Assembly: GCA_003290465.1 (NCBI GenBank)
Contig: CP030759.1
Span: 1,922,001-1,986,000, forward strand
Direction of reading: 5' to 3'
Origin: Candidatus Sumerlaea chitinivorans
Lineage (GTDB): Bacteria; Sumerlaeota; Sumerlaeia; Sumerlaeales; Sumerlaeaceae
DNA: 64,000 nucleotides
Shown: positions 46,436-55,280 of the stretch, one piece after another
Position numbering within the stretch: position 1 is the first letter of the stretch
Layout of the letters: each line of letters opens with the position of its first letter
Made by a program: the position numbers and the translations under genes
Notes under the pieces: model-generated
Database searches by the model: none
What the model saw: the letters and a program-made list of their open reading frames with translations, nothing else
What the model was told of the DNA's origin: nothing

Positions 46436-48367
46436 CTATTCGGCCTTTGCGTTTTTGGACAGCTCAGGTACCTTGACGGGCTCAGGGCTGTAAGCCCGCG
46501 GATCACCGTCCACTTCGCCACGGTGACGCCGTTCACGAAGCTCGATCGAGTCATCGAAGAAGTAGTCTGGGAGGTCCCAATGGGCGTCGAGGCGAGAATA
46601 CCGATAGTTCTCTGCTGCCGTCATAACGGGGGTCTTGATGATGTGGGGTGTAACGAAAAGCATGAGGTCGTTCTTCAGGAAGCCTCGGGAGCTGCCCTTG
46701 TAGAACCATCCGATCACTGGCACCTGACCAAGCCACGGTACCTGCGAGCGCGCATCTGAACTATCAATTTCGCGCAGTCCGCCGAGCACCACCGTGTCCT
46801 CGTCCTTCACGATCACGTTGGTCAAGGCCTCACGTTTATCAATAATCGGGATGTTGGAGCCTGTGGTCGGGTTCTTGAAGTCACCCGCGTAAATTTCCTG
46901 ACGGGGCTGGAGCTTCATTCGCACGTACCCATTATCCGTGATATTTGGGGTGACGAGAAGCTCGACGCCGGATTGCTTGAACTTCACGCTTGCCGCGACC
47001 GCCTGCTGGCCAACACCCTGCTGAGCTTCGATATACGGATTGTCGCGTGTAATGCTGATTTGGGCCGTTTCGTTGTCGAGAGTGATCACCTTAGGATTCG
47101 CGAGAATGTTAGCGATGCGGCGCGATTCAAGCGCATCGAGAGTCCCTGCCACATCGAAATCCTTGCCCAAGATCGAAATCACTTTTCCAAACGAGAAGCT
47201 TGGGGCACCGCCCCCCACCAGCAAGTTGCTTACGAGGGTATTGACGGGGGTTGCCGGGACCGTGATTTCCTCGGTGACGATGGTGGGCTTGCCATCTTCG
47301 CCGATGACAACTTTGTTCACTGTTTCCTTGTGTTCCGCATTGTCCCCCAAGGTGCCAAGCGCTCGGCTATTTCCGGACTTATCCGGACGCTCGATCGTGG
47401 TGGCGGAGCCAAGCTGACGGCCATTGTTGATGAGGAGCTCCACAAGGCGCGCCTCGATCATCACCTGTTTTTGGGGAACATCGAGCTGAGCAATAATGTC
47501 GCGCATCAGCGCCACATTCGGTGGGGTATCCGTGATGATCACCGTGTTGGACTCTTTGTGGGCTTTGACTTCCCCAACTTTGGTGCCAACACCCGCTCCC
47601 ATGATGTCTTTTAGGGTATCAGCAATCGTCTGAGCAGGCACCCAGTTCACTTTCACGTAGATCGTCTTGGTTTCGACGGCCGTCTGTTGAATATCCTGAC
47701 GACGAACGATGCGGAAGACATTGGCTCCTTCGCGCACCAATGCAAGATCATGGGCCGCAAGCAAGCTCTGTAAGGCAACCCCAAGGGGTACATCCTTCAG
47801 GTTCAGAGTCACCCGCCCCTTGATCACGCCTTCGGCATAGATGAAGTTGAGTTGAGCACGTTCAGCCAACAGACGGATGATGTTCGCGAGTTCTTCGTCT
47901 GGAGGGGTCACGATATTGATCCGCAAATTGAAGACTTCCTCACCAAGGACAGCGCGCAACTCCCGCCCCGTTTCCTCGCTGCGCTCAGACATGGTTTTCT
48001 GAATCGGTGGCGGAACAAAGGCCACGCTTTCCCCCTTTGAGGGTTTGAAATAGGGGGAGCGCTCGATTTCTTCACCTGACGGATAGGCATCATCGCCGAC
48101 CGGCACTGCCGGCTGCGCGGGCTCCTCAACGGCACCGGGAATTGCTTGTGCGGCTGAGCCCATCTGTCCGGCAAAGAATTCTGAGGCCGCTGTGGTCGCC
48201 TGTTCGGTTTGGGTCGTTGCGGTCGTAAACTCGATATCTTGTCGGATGACTCCACCCGCCTGCTTATCACTTGGGCGCTGCGGAGCAGCGTAGGAGTTGG
48301 CCTGAAGGGCACACATTGCCCCCAGAGCTGCTACAACCGCGAATGTGCTAATCCGAGACCGTTCCAT
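46436..48367 (-). CDS. pilQ: Type IV pilus secretin
   Basis: 643 residues. A signal peptide ends near SYAA (about 28). A Gln/Thr-rich linker leads to the STN domain at about 150-225 (LAERAQLNFIYAEGVIKG, LKDVPLGVALQSLL), then an N1 domain (about 230-300) and the secretin barrel at about 305-590. The barrel shows QVMIEARLVEL, ANPKVITLDNETAQI, GVELLVTPNI, REALTNVIVKDEDTVVLGGL and VPVIGWFYKG. It forms the outer-membrane gate for the pilus. The start has GAGGAAA close upstream, 26 bases after the PilP-like gene. It is the last gene of pilMNOPQ. Confidence 0.95.
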   Translation of the reverse strand: MERSRISTFAVVAALGAMCALQANSYAAPQRPSDKQAGGVIRQDIEFTTATTQTEQATTAASEFFAGQMGSAAQAIPGAVEEPAQPAVPVGDDAYPSGEEIERSPYFKPSKGESVAFVPPPIQKTMSERSEETGRELRAVLGEEVFNLRINIVTPPDEELANIIRLLAERAQLNFIYAEGVIKGRVTLNLKDVPLGVALQSLLAAHDLALVREGANVFRIVRRQDIQQTAVETKTIYVKVNWVPAQTIADTLKDIMGAGVGTKVGEVKAHKESNTVIITDTPPNVALMRDIIAQLDVPQKQVMIEARLVELLINNGRQLGSATTIERPDKSGNSRALGTLGDNAEHKETVNKVVIGEDGKPTIVTEEITVPATPVNTLVSNLLVGGGAPSFSFGKVISILGKDFDVAGTLDALESRRIANILANPKVITLDNETAQISITRDNPYIEAQQGVGQQAVAASVKFKQSGVELLVTPNITDNGYVRMKLQPRQEIYAGDFKNPTTGSNIPIIDKREALTNVIVKDEDTVVLGGLREIDSSDARSQVPWLGQVPVIGWFYKGSSRGFLKNDLMLFVTPHIIKTPVMTAAENYRYSRLDAHWDLPDYFFDDSIELRERRHRGEVDGDPRAYSPEPVKVPELSKNAKAE

Positions 48368-48393
48368 CGGTTTCCTCTCTGACGTCTTTTTTC

Positions 48394-49410
48394 TTATTCT
48401 TCTGACTCAGGCTTGCGGACCTTGAGGGTGAACTCGCGTCTCGCACCACCCGCTTCGACCTCGATTATCACAGCCTGATCCATGATTTTTACCACTCGAT
48501 GATTCGGGAATCCCCGAATCGTATCCCCAGCGCGATAACTCCGACCATTTATCATCACGCGATTTTCAGCTGGATTTGATGAATCGGCCAAAATGGAACT
48601 CACGCGAACGTTTGGGTCAACCATAATTTGGACGGGGGGCGGGGTGGGGGTTGCCCGAACCGTGACGGCCTTGCCCTTTGGAGTCGCCAGTTCTTGGTCA
48701 AGCTTTGCCAGCAACTCTTGGGCTTGGCGGGCATAATCCGTGTTGGGGAATTCGGTGATAATCGCAAGCAATGCCTGTCGCCCTTGCTGGATTTTATTCT
48801 GCCCCAGCAAACTCACTGCTTCGTCAAAACGCTCCTTGAGAACGATCGCATTCCGCACCCACGGGATGATCATCGGGTCGGGAAGCGTTTTCCCCTCGTA
48901 GACCACTTGATACACCACAGTTGGATTGTCACCAAGCAGCTTACGTACTTCGGCTTGATTGAACAGTGGGGTTGGCCCTGTCTCGTCGGATTCGCGCTGC
49001 CCTTTTGGCTTCGCGCTTGGGGGCGCCACGATATTCAGTCGCCGCAGCAACTCCGCGCCGCTCGAGACGTCAAGAACTTCTGTAGTTCCCTCGCTCGCAA
49101 CGACAATTTTATCTCCGCTGACCTGAACCGCTGGGGTTGGCACCACCACTCTCCCCGGCCCTAATTCTGGTTCGTCGGTAGTTTGCACGGCCTCACCGGG
49201 TCGAGCAACAAGCTTTTCGGCTTCGCGTGCGGCCTCGGTGGTGGTGTAGTCCTGTTGGGCAGGGGCTGTCGTCTGAGCGCACACCGGCACAACAGCGAAC
49301 AGGAGAACTATCAGGTATGCTCTGGCACACAGGCCGACTTGCCAGCCTCGCCTTCTTTGCCGTAGGGAAGAGTCAGATCTTCCCGTCACCATGGAAGCTA
49401 TGTACCGCAT
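48394..49410 (-). CDS. pilP: PilP/GspC-like periplasmic alignment-complex protein
   Basis: 338 residues, longer than classical PilP (about 175). The N-terminus has a hydrophobic segment RAYLIVLLFAVVPVCAQ (about 30-46), without a lipobox. A helical middle resembles a TPR-like hairpin pair (about 190-245). The C-terminal beta domain, about 275-335 (MINGRSYRAGDTIRGF, VVKIMDQAVIIEV), is the HR/GspC-PilP-type fold that contacts the secretin. Position between pilO and pilQ supports the PilP role. The gene name is by context plus the C-terminal fold. Confidence 0.75.
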   Translation of the reverse strand: MRYIASMVTGRSDSSLRQRRRGWQVGLCARAYLIVLLFAVVPVCAQTTAPAQQDYTTTEAAREAEKLVARPGEAVQTTDEPELGPGRVVVPTPAVQVSGDKIVVASEGTTEVLDVSSGAELLRRLNIVAPPSAKPKGQRESDETGPTPLFNQAEVRKLLGDNPTVVYQVVYEGKTLPDPMIIPWVRNAIVLKERFDEAVSLLGQNKIQQGRQALLAIITEFPNTDYARQAQELLAKLDQELATPKGKAVTVRATPTPPPVQIMVDPNVRVSSILADSSNPAENRVMINGRSYRAGDTIRGFPNHRVVKIMDQAVIIEVEAGGARREFTLKVRKPESEE

Positions 49411-49417
49411 CGTCGTA

Positions 49418-49993
49418 TTAGCCTCTTTTCACAAACATAAACGTCGCCAACTCAATCGTCACTGGATGGACACTGGGCCGATCATCGCGATTTTCGATGG
49501 TAAAGGTTCGGACGCGCATGAAACGGTCCGGATTATCCTCAATCAGGTTCAAGAAGTGACCGAAATCGTGGTACCGTGCGGTACCTTTGATGCGATAAGG
49601 GATTTCCACGTAAGCAGAGCGCGATACTTCTTTTAGCGGCTCCAACTCCGTGTAATCCACCCGCGTAACCTGAAGAACCTTGCTGAGGGCTTGGAAGAAA
49701 CCCGGCGCATCAGGAGAATCCGGAAGTTTGGCCGCGATCTTTTTGAGAAATTCCTGCTTCGCCTTCAGTTCCTCGGGGTTGCCAAGGGCAGCCTGTAGAT
49801 CCCGGATTTTGGCGTCGATGTCCTTGATCTCTTTCTGAACTGCCTCGATCTGCTTCTGGTTGCGACTAATCTTATCCGCCATGAAGAACCAGTTGTAGTA
49901 GGCCACTCCAGCAAAGATAAGGACGGCAAGAACCACTCCTGCTTTTGCCAGATCCTTCTCTTGAGGGGTAAGTGCTGCCCAAACGTTCATCAT
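49418..49993 (-). CDS. pilO: Type IV pilus inner-membrane protein PilO
   Basis: 191 residues. One membrane helix at about 16-36 (AGVVLAVLIFAGVAYYNWFF), then a coiled coil (about 40-75, with IEAVQKEIKDIDAKIRDL) and a ferredoxin-like domain. In pilus machines PilO pairs with PilN to form the periplasmic alignment ring. It overlaps pilN by 4 bases (ATGA), and the next gene starts 7 bases after its stop. A second ATG two residues in is an equally possible start. Confidence 0.92.
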   Translation of the reverse strand: MMNVWAALTPQEKDLAKAGVVLAVLIFAGVAYYNWFFMADKISRNQKQIEAVQKEIKDIDAKIRDLQAALGNPEELKAKQEFLKKIAAKLPDSPDAPGFFQALSKVLQVTRVDYTELEPLKEVSRSAYVEIPYRIKGTARYHDFGHFLNLIEDNPDRFMRVRTFTIENRDDRPSVHPVTIELATFMFVKRG

Positions 49994-50808
49994 TTGGAGC
50001 CACCTCCTTTTGCCGTCGTCGAAGCGGATTGGGGCTGCTCGCCTGTATAGGTTTGGGGCTCGGCGCGTACTACCACGCCGAACCGCAAGACCTCAACTCC
50101 CCCCACCATGTCTGTTTTTTGGCGTAATTGGCCAAAATCGTTGTTCATTCCGTCCATAAAGCGAACGATTTCCCCGCTCTCCCGCCGCCACTTCAGGTTG
50201 CGCAGGGCAAACTGGAATGCGATCACGTTGTTGAGCTTCTCTTGCGAATCCCGACCGTAGGCAATGGCATCGATCGTAAGCGACTGATTGATGATCGGGC
50301 GCTTGATCGGCGCGGGCTCGGGCACGCCAGCGGGCTTCTTCTTTCGCCATTCCTCACGCCGCTTTGCGGACTCGGGGGTTTCGACTTCGTCTACTTTCTC
50401 CGTTAGGCTCAGCTTTGTGATGTAGACGGCGAGGTCCATTCGAGCCTTCGCCAACATGTTGAGCTTCTCGGACCAGTAGATGCGGTTGTCGGGATTCAGG
50501 GCTTTTGCAACCTCATAACGGGCTTCGATCTCTTCGCGGTCGGCTGCAGCGGCTGCCAACTCCTTCTCTAGGCGCTGAAGCTCTTTTTGCTTCTTTTCTT
50601 TTTTGGCTCGTTCCTGAGCAAGCTTTCGATCAGATTCAACGCCAGAAGAGTAAACCAGATAGCCCATGTACCCACCCACTGCATACAGGAGGAGCAACAC
50701 CACTCCAATCACAAGCAATGGGCTCTTGGGGGCTGCCGGAGCTCCCTTGGCAGCTCCAGCGGCCTTCTTTGCGGCTAATTCCGGTGGCAAAAGGTTGATC
50801 TTAATCAT
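49990..50808 (-). CDS. pilN: Type IV pilus inner-membrane protein PilN
   Basis: 272 residues, about 80 more than usual because of a Lys/Pro-rich insertion (RREEWRKKKPAGVPEPAP). The N-terminus MIKINLLPPE is the PilM-binding motif of PilN. One membrane helix lies at about 30-52 and a coiled coil at about 55-95. It should bridge PilM in the cytoplasm and PilO in the periplasm. The gene starts 18 bases after pilM and overlaps pilO by 4 bases. Confidence 0.93.
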   Translation of the reverse strand: MIKINLLPPELAAKKAAGAAKGAPAAPKSPLLVIGVVLLLLYAVGGYMGYLVYSSGVESDRKLAQERAKKEKKQKELQRLEKELAAAAADREEIEARYEVAKALNPDNRIYWSEKLNMLAKARMDLAVYITKLSLTEKVDEVETPESAKRREEWRKKKPAGVPEPAPIKRPIINQSLTIDAIAYGRDSQEKLNNVIAFQFALRNLKWRRESGEIVRFMDGMNNDFGQLRQKTDMVGGVEVLRFGVVVRAEPQTYTGEQPQSASTTAKGGGSK

Positions 50809-50826
50809 CGCGTGTAACCGCTCCCG

Positions 50827-51990
50827 CTATTCGTCAAAAACTCGCAAGCCAAGGCCAATAGCCACCCCCAGCTGCGAACGCACTCGCTCAAGTTTCTGTC
50901 GGTCGGCTTCTCTGCCGGCGAACCCAATGCTGCGCAGTGGGTCCATCGTCTCAACCGGCAACCCAAGCTCATGAGCCAAGAATGCGTCGATGTTTTTCAT
51001 TTTCGAGGTGCCGCCGCCAATGTACACCTTCTGGACCGGCTTGCCGTTGGGCTGGTTCTCGTAGAAGGAAATGGAGCGCCTGACTTCATTGGCAAGGTTG
51101 AGCAAAGTACGCCGAGTCACCGTCGACGCGACGAACTCGGGACTCTCCTCGTCGAGGTCTTCTCCCGTAATGCGTTCCACCGTACCCCGAATGGTGTCCA
51201 GCAGGGAGGCATCCGTGCTGAACTCTGTGTCCATGTCTTCATGTTCCAGATCGGGGAGCCCTTCTTTGATTTTTAGCTCCTCGGCACGTTGGAAAGAGCA
51301 GTTTAGGCGCTGTTGAATGCCATTGGTGATCGTATCCCCCGCAATACTAATGTCGCGGGAAAACCGTGAAACTCCAGCGTGGTAGATATTGATACTGGTG
51401 ACCTCGGCGCCGATATCCAGCAACGCAATGACGTCCGATGCTGGGGGAAGATAGTTGACTTCGAAGCAGTTCAAAAAGGCAAACGAGTTGACGTCCACAA
51501 CCGCAGGCTGAAGCTCAACGGCTTTCAGAAGCTCAATGTGCTCTGCCACCAGTTCTTTCTTGGCAGCAACTAACAGCACATCGATCTTCACCTGTCCCCC
51601 GACCTCGGTCCGCCCAAGGACCATAGAGTCGAGATTTACTTCCTCGAGTGGAAAGGGGATATAATCTTCGGCTTCCCAACGAATCGCCCCTTCGAGCTCA
51701 TTTTCGGGCATGTCGGGCAACTGGATATAGCGGACAATAATCGACTCGCCGCTCACAGCCGAGATCGATTGTTTGGCAGAAATTTCACCGTCGTTGAGCG
51801 CCTGGCGGATGGCCTCGATTTTGGCTTCGCGCCGGTCGCCGGCTGCAGTTTTCTTGTCAATTCCCGGATAAATCTCAGCGAGCCCAAACTTCTCGAGCTC
51901 GTAGGTTCGGCCAGCGCGCCGCAGCTGCACGGCTTTTACCACACTCGAACCAATGTCCAAGGCAACGACCTTCTTCGGGTTGAGTGCCAA
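50827..51990 (-). CDS. pilM: Type IV pilus actin-like ATPase PilM
   Basis: 387 residues with a TTG start at 51990. The actin-like fold is seen in VVALDIGSSVVKAVQL, ALLDIGAEVTSINIYHAG and KVYIGGGTSKMKNIDAF. The signature PILM/competence segment IQLPDMPENELEGAIRWEAEDYIPFPLEEV is complete but interrupted here only for brevity. PilM binds ATP and the PilN N-terminus on the cytoplasmic face. It heads the five-gene pilMNOPQ operon; the promoter should lie in the 51991-52323 region. Confidence 0.95.
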   Translation of the reverse strand: MALNPKKVVALDIGSSVVKAVQLRRAGRTYELEKFGLAEIYPGIDKKTAAGDRREAKIEAIRQALNDGEISAKQSISAVSGESIIVRYIQLPDMPENELEGAIRWEAEDYIPFPLEEVNLDSMVLGRTEVGGQVKIDVLLVAAKKELVAEHIELLKAVELQPAVVDVNSFAFLNCFEVNYLPPASDVIALLDIGAEVTSINIYHAGVSRFSRDISIAGDTITNGIQQRLNCSFQRAEELKIKEGLPDLEHEDMDTEFSTDASLLDTIRGTVERITGEDLDEESPEFVASTVTRRTLLNLANEVRRSISFYENQPNGKPVQKVYIGGGTSKMKNIDAFLAHELGLPVETMDPLRSIGFAGREADRQKLERVRSQLGVAIGLGLRVFDE

Positions 51991-52323
51991 GTTCGACCTC
52001 CCAGCAATTTACCTAACGTTTGTACTCCGCGGATACAACGCTACACAGGCTTTGGCCGTCGGCCGGATTTGAGTTCGCAATCATTCGACCTACACTTTGG
52101 CCCGAACCGGGGTGTTGGCGCAAGGATTATTTTCGTTACGCAAGATATTCGCCATGGGCCACTTTCCCCCTGATTTGGGTTTCGGACCCCGAAGGCCGCT
52201 CGTGAGCTCCCTCGGTCCTCGTGCTGCAACGATTCATTTCGGAGCTTGGGAACGCAGAGGGTTTGCTCGCATTCGTTTGCTTTTCCTTGCGCTTGAGGAA
52301 AAGCAGCCCATGGATGTCCAGGT
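51991..52323. other. Divergent intergenic region pilM / argJ
   Basis: About 333 bases that must hold the promoters of pilM (minus) and argJ (plus). On the minus strand TTGTAT and TAGGTA stand 17 bases apart upstream of pilM, a weak promoter at best. No other gene is seen; one frame (52097-52327) lacks support. Confidence 0.45.
51996..52002 (-). promoter_or_regulatory. Ribosome binding site fixing the TTG start of pilM
   Basis: GGGAGGT stands 5 bases before the TTG at 51990 on the minus strand, an almost full Shine-Dalgarno sequence. Confidence 0.85.
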
Positions 52324-53550
52324 ATGAGAATTTTTCCAGATCCAAATATCGCCATTCCGCTCCCGAAAGGGTTCTCGTGGGGGACAGCGGCAGCAGGAAT
52401 TCGTTACAAGAATCGCGATGACTTGGCTGTGATCGATCCGGGGTGCGAGGCCACAGCGGCGGCTGTGTTTACACAAAACACGTTTTGTGCGGCCCCTGTG
52501 CGCGTATCGCGCGAAATACTCTCCGCAAGCAAGGGGCGCATCCGTGGCGTGGTGGTGAATTCGGGCTGCGCAAACGCCGCGACGGGTGAGCAAGGACTTC
52601 GCGACGCTCGGGCAATGGCGGAAGAACTTGGCAAGTGTCTGGCCCCTTCGGGAAAGACGCATTGCCTCGTGTGTTCCACTGGCACGATTGGGGTGCGGTT
52701 GCCGATGGAAAAAGTGTTGCCGGCAATCCACGCGGCTGTGGCAAACCGCTCCGAGTCCGCCCCGGGGTTCTTGGCGTTCGCGCGCGCAATCCTTACGACC
52801 GACACCCGCGAGAAATACGCATGGAAGGTTCTCACGATTGCGGGGAAACCCGTGACCATCCTTGCATGCGCTAAAGGTTCGGGAATGATCTACCCCCGCA
52901 TGGCCACCCTGTTAGGATTTGTGGCCACCGACGCTGAGCTACCACCTGAAACTGCCCAGACACTCCTCCGCTATGCGGTGAATCGCAGTCTGAACTGCCT
53001 CACCGTGGATGCCGACACGAGCACGAACGACACCACGATACTGTTAGCGAACGGTGCGAGTGGCGCTTCAATCCAGGACATAGATTCGGCCGACGGACAG
53101 TGCTTCGCCGAGGCACTCACCGAAGTGCTCCAGTGTTTAGCCCGCCAACTGGCTCGCGATGGGGAAGGAGCGACAAAACTCATCGAAATCACGGTGCGCG
53201 AGGCGCGGTCCTACGAAGAGGCACATCAAGTGGCGATGAGCATCGCCAACTCAAATCTTGTGAAAACTGCAATCTACGGCAGAGACGCGAATTGGGGACG
53301 CATCGTATGTGCCATTGGGAATTCGGGCGTGAGCCTTGAACCCGAACGGGTCCGCGTTCGGCTCGGCGACCTTCTGCTTTTCGAGAAGGGTGAGCCGGTC
53401 CCCTTCGACGAGGGCGTAGCGCTTCAGGTGCTGAGCGAGGAATTTGTGCCAATCACGGTGGATTTAGGGCTTGGCGAGAACTCGGCGACAGCATGGACCT
53501 GTGATCTCACCGAAAAATACGTTGAAATCAACGGCGCTTACCGCACGTGA
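52324..53550 (+). CDS. argJ: Glutamate N-acetyltransferase / ornithine acetyltransferase
   Basis: 408 residues. ArgJ recycles the acetyl group from N-acetylornithine to glutamate in arginine synthesis; some forms also use acetyl-CoA. The precursor self-cleaves before the catalytic Thr: here KGSGMIYPRMATLLGF has Thr195 as the expected nucleophile. CSTGTIGV (118-125) supplies the oxyanion hole, and VNSGCANAATG and AIYGRDANWGRI match the family. Length fits. No other arg gene is adjacent. Confidence 0.97.
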   Translation: MRIFPDPNIAIPLPKGFSWGTAAAGIRYKNRDDLAVIDPGCEATAAAVFTQNTFCAAPVRVSREILSASKGRIRGVVVNSGCANAATGEQGLRDARAMAEELGKCLAPSGKTHCLVCSTGTIGVRLPMEKVLPAIHAAVANRSESAPGFLAFARAILTTDTREKYAWKVLTIAGKPVTILACAKGSGMIYPRMATLLGFVATDAELPPETAQTLLRYAVNRSLNCLTVDADTSTNDTTILLANGASGASIQDIDSADGQCFAEALTEVLQCLARQLARDGEGATKLIEITVREARSYEEAHQVAMSIANSNLVKTAIYGRDANWGRIVCAIGNSGVSLEPERVRVRLGDLLLFEKGEPVPFDEGVALQVLSEEFVPITVDLGLGENSATAWTCDLTEKYVEINGAYRT

Positions 53551-53604
53551 ACACGCTTGCGCTGGGGCAAGCTCGTTGCAAAGACTCTTTACTGAGCGAC
53601 TTAC

Positions 53605-55005
53605 ATGACAGAGGGACGCATACTTGTCATCACGCCTGAGCCCTTACCGCTGCCCGGCCAACCCACAAACGGGGCGGGCTTGCGGGCGTGGGGGCTTGCC
53701 GAGGGGTTGCGTTCGCGTGGCTTTGATGCCCACGTGGCAAGCTGGATTTCCTCCTTCGCTGACCCCTATGTTTCAGGAAACCGGCCTTTGCCCGCTCACG
53801 TGCACATGTTCCGGCGCGATCGGATTGGGGAACTCATCGCGGAGGTAGCGCCAAGTGCTTTGGTTTTGCAGCATTGGGGGCTCGCGCGAGAAATCCCGGA
53901 GCTTGACCTCCCCATCGCGATGGACCTTGCAGGTCCGCATCTTTTGGAACGCCTGTTTTGGGGTGAGTCGGACTTGCTCCGGCACGCAGAAGAGAAGCTG
54001 GAGGCGCTGCGACGAGCGGATTTCTTCGTGTGCAGTGGCGAATACCAAAGGCATTACTTCTATGCTTGGCTCACACTTGCGGGCCTTACCCCGTCGGAGA
54101 TCGAGTTGCCCGTCATCCCTTTTTCAGTGCCTCCGTATTCACCACCGCCGGCCACGTCACGCAAGTGGGACGCGTTTGTCTACGGGGGGCTCTTTCTGGC
54201 GTGGCAGGACCCCTCGGCAGCCATCCGAGCGACCCTTGAGGAAATGAGCGCCCTCGGCAAGGGAACTTTGCACCTTCATGTGGGGGCTCACCCAGCACTG
54301 GATGCCTCCGGGGGGCGTTTTGCGCAGGTTCTAAAGGAGATTTCCGTGCATTCGCAAGTGCGCACCTACGACATCTTGCCGTTCGACGAGCTTGTAGCGC
54401 ACTACGTAAATGATGGCGTAGCGTTGGACCTCATGGAATGGAACTGCGAACGCGAGCTTGCCTTCACCACCCGCACCATGATCTACCTCTGGTGTGGTCT
54501 ACCTGTGATTCACGACGACTACTCGGAGCTGGGCCGCCTCATCCAAGAGGCGCGGTGCGGCTGGGCACTCAACCCTCAAGACGAAAACGCCGTGCGGCAG
54601 GTGGTGCGCGACATTTTGAGCGACCGCATTGACCTCGCCGCCATGAGCCGGGCGGCTCGAGAATTCGCCGAGCGCTATACGTGGGACAAAACGATCGGAC
54701 CTCTGGCTGAGTTTTGCGCGAATCCGCAAACGCGACCCCGCAAGAGCCGATCCTCGATGCAGTGGGAGGCTCAGACTCGTGAGCTCGTCCAACTTCGTCA
54801 CGAATGCGCGATGTTACGCGCCGATCTTGAGCGGCTGCGTGGAAATTGGTTTGTGCGAGTCGCTGAAAGAATTCCTTGCTTGCTGCGGCGCCTGCTGGCT
54901 CCCGCGCTCAGAGTAGTGCTGTGGCCGGTAGCCCGATGGATTGAATGGCGGCTCAAGAAAACAGCGGCCGCACCTGCTTCTGCGGAACGTGGAAAAGCTG
55001 AGTGA
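53605..55005 (+). CDS. GT4-like glycosyltransferase with a C-terminal coiled coil
   Basis: 466 residues. The first half starts ILVITPEPLPLPG and has a Gly-rich loop NGAGLRAWGLAEGLRSRG. The donor-binding half has FVYGGLFLAWQDP, LMEWNCERELAFTTRTMIYL and LPVIHDDYSELG in place of the canonical EX7E region, so the subfamily is divergent. After about 385, a coiled coil (LVQLRHECAMLRADLERLR) leads to an amphipathic segment (RLLAPALRVVLWPVARWIEW) that may anchor it to the membrane. It overlaps a small Cys-rich gene by 4 bases. Confidence 0.82.
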   Translation: MTEGRILVITPEPLPLPGQPTNGAGLRAWGLAEGLRSRGFDAHVASWISSFADPYVSGNRPLPAHVHMFRRDRIGELIAEVAPSALVLQHWGLAREIPELDLPIAMDLAGPHLLERLFWGESDLLRHAEEKLEALRRADFFVCSGEYQRHYFYAWLTLAGLTPSEIELPVIPFSVPPYSPPPATSRKWDAFVYGGLFLAWQDPSAAIRATLEEMSALGKGTLHLHVGAHPALDASGGRFAQVLKEISVHSQVRTYDILPFDELVAHYVNDGVALDLMEWNCERELAFTTRTMIYLWCGLPVIHDDYSELGRLIQEARCGWALNPQDENAVRQVVRDILSDRIDLAAMSRAAREFAERYTWDKTIGPLAEFCANPQTRPRKSRSSMQWEAQTRELVQLRHECAMLRADLERLRGNWFVRVAERIPCLLRRLLAPALRVVLWPVARWIEWRLKKTAAAPASAERGKAE

Positions 55006-55280
55006 CGGGGGGATGGAATCTATGCCTCAGCGAATCCTCGTGTGCAGCGCGGAACGTGTGGGAAGTTCGCGGTCTGGTTCAGCCGAAAGTCTCCGTCGAA
55101 GTCTGCGTAACGCCCTCCACTTGCGGATGCAAGCTTTACGAGGTGGCTCGCTTTGGTTTGGAATTCGGTGAGGACGTTCTGTCGTTGCATCCCCCAAAAT
55201 CGTGTGTCAGGGTTGGGGCGATAAAGTTGCAGTGTTCGGCGAGCGAATTCGAGCTCAACGCGGAGTCGGGTAAGGGATGA
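55002..55280 (+). CDS. Small Cys-rich protein of unknown function
   Basis: 92 residues from a GTG at 55002 with GGAAAAG about 7 bases upstream. Its start overlaps the glycosyltransferase stop by 4 bases (GTGA) and its TGA overlaps the next ATG by 4 bases (ATGA), so it fills the gap exactly. It has seven Cys, including a Cys-x-Cys pair in PSTCGCKLYE, and otherwise looks like a short beta-rich domain (VSVEVCV, ARFGLEFGEDVL, VRVGAIKLQC). I recognise no family. Its codon ends are mostly G or C, like the neighbours. Confidence 0.55.
   Translation: MTGGWNLCLSESSCAARNVWEVRGLVQPKVSVEVCVTPSTCGCKLYEVARFGLEFGEDVLSLHPPKSCVRVGAIKLQCSASEFELNAESGKG

Noticed and set aside
52097-52327. 76-codon frame overlapping the argJ start as ATGA
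   Set aside because: TTG start without a ribosome binding site and no family; the overlap is probably chance.
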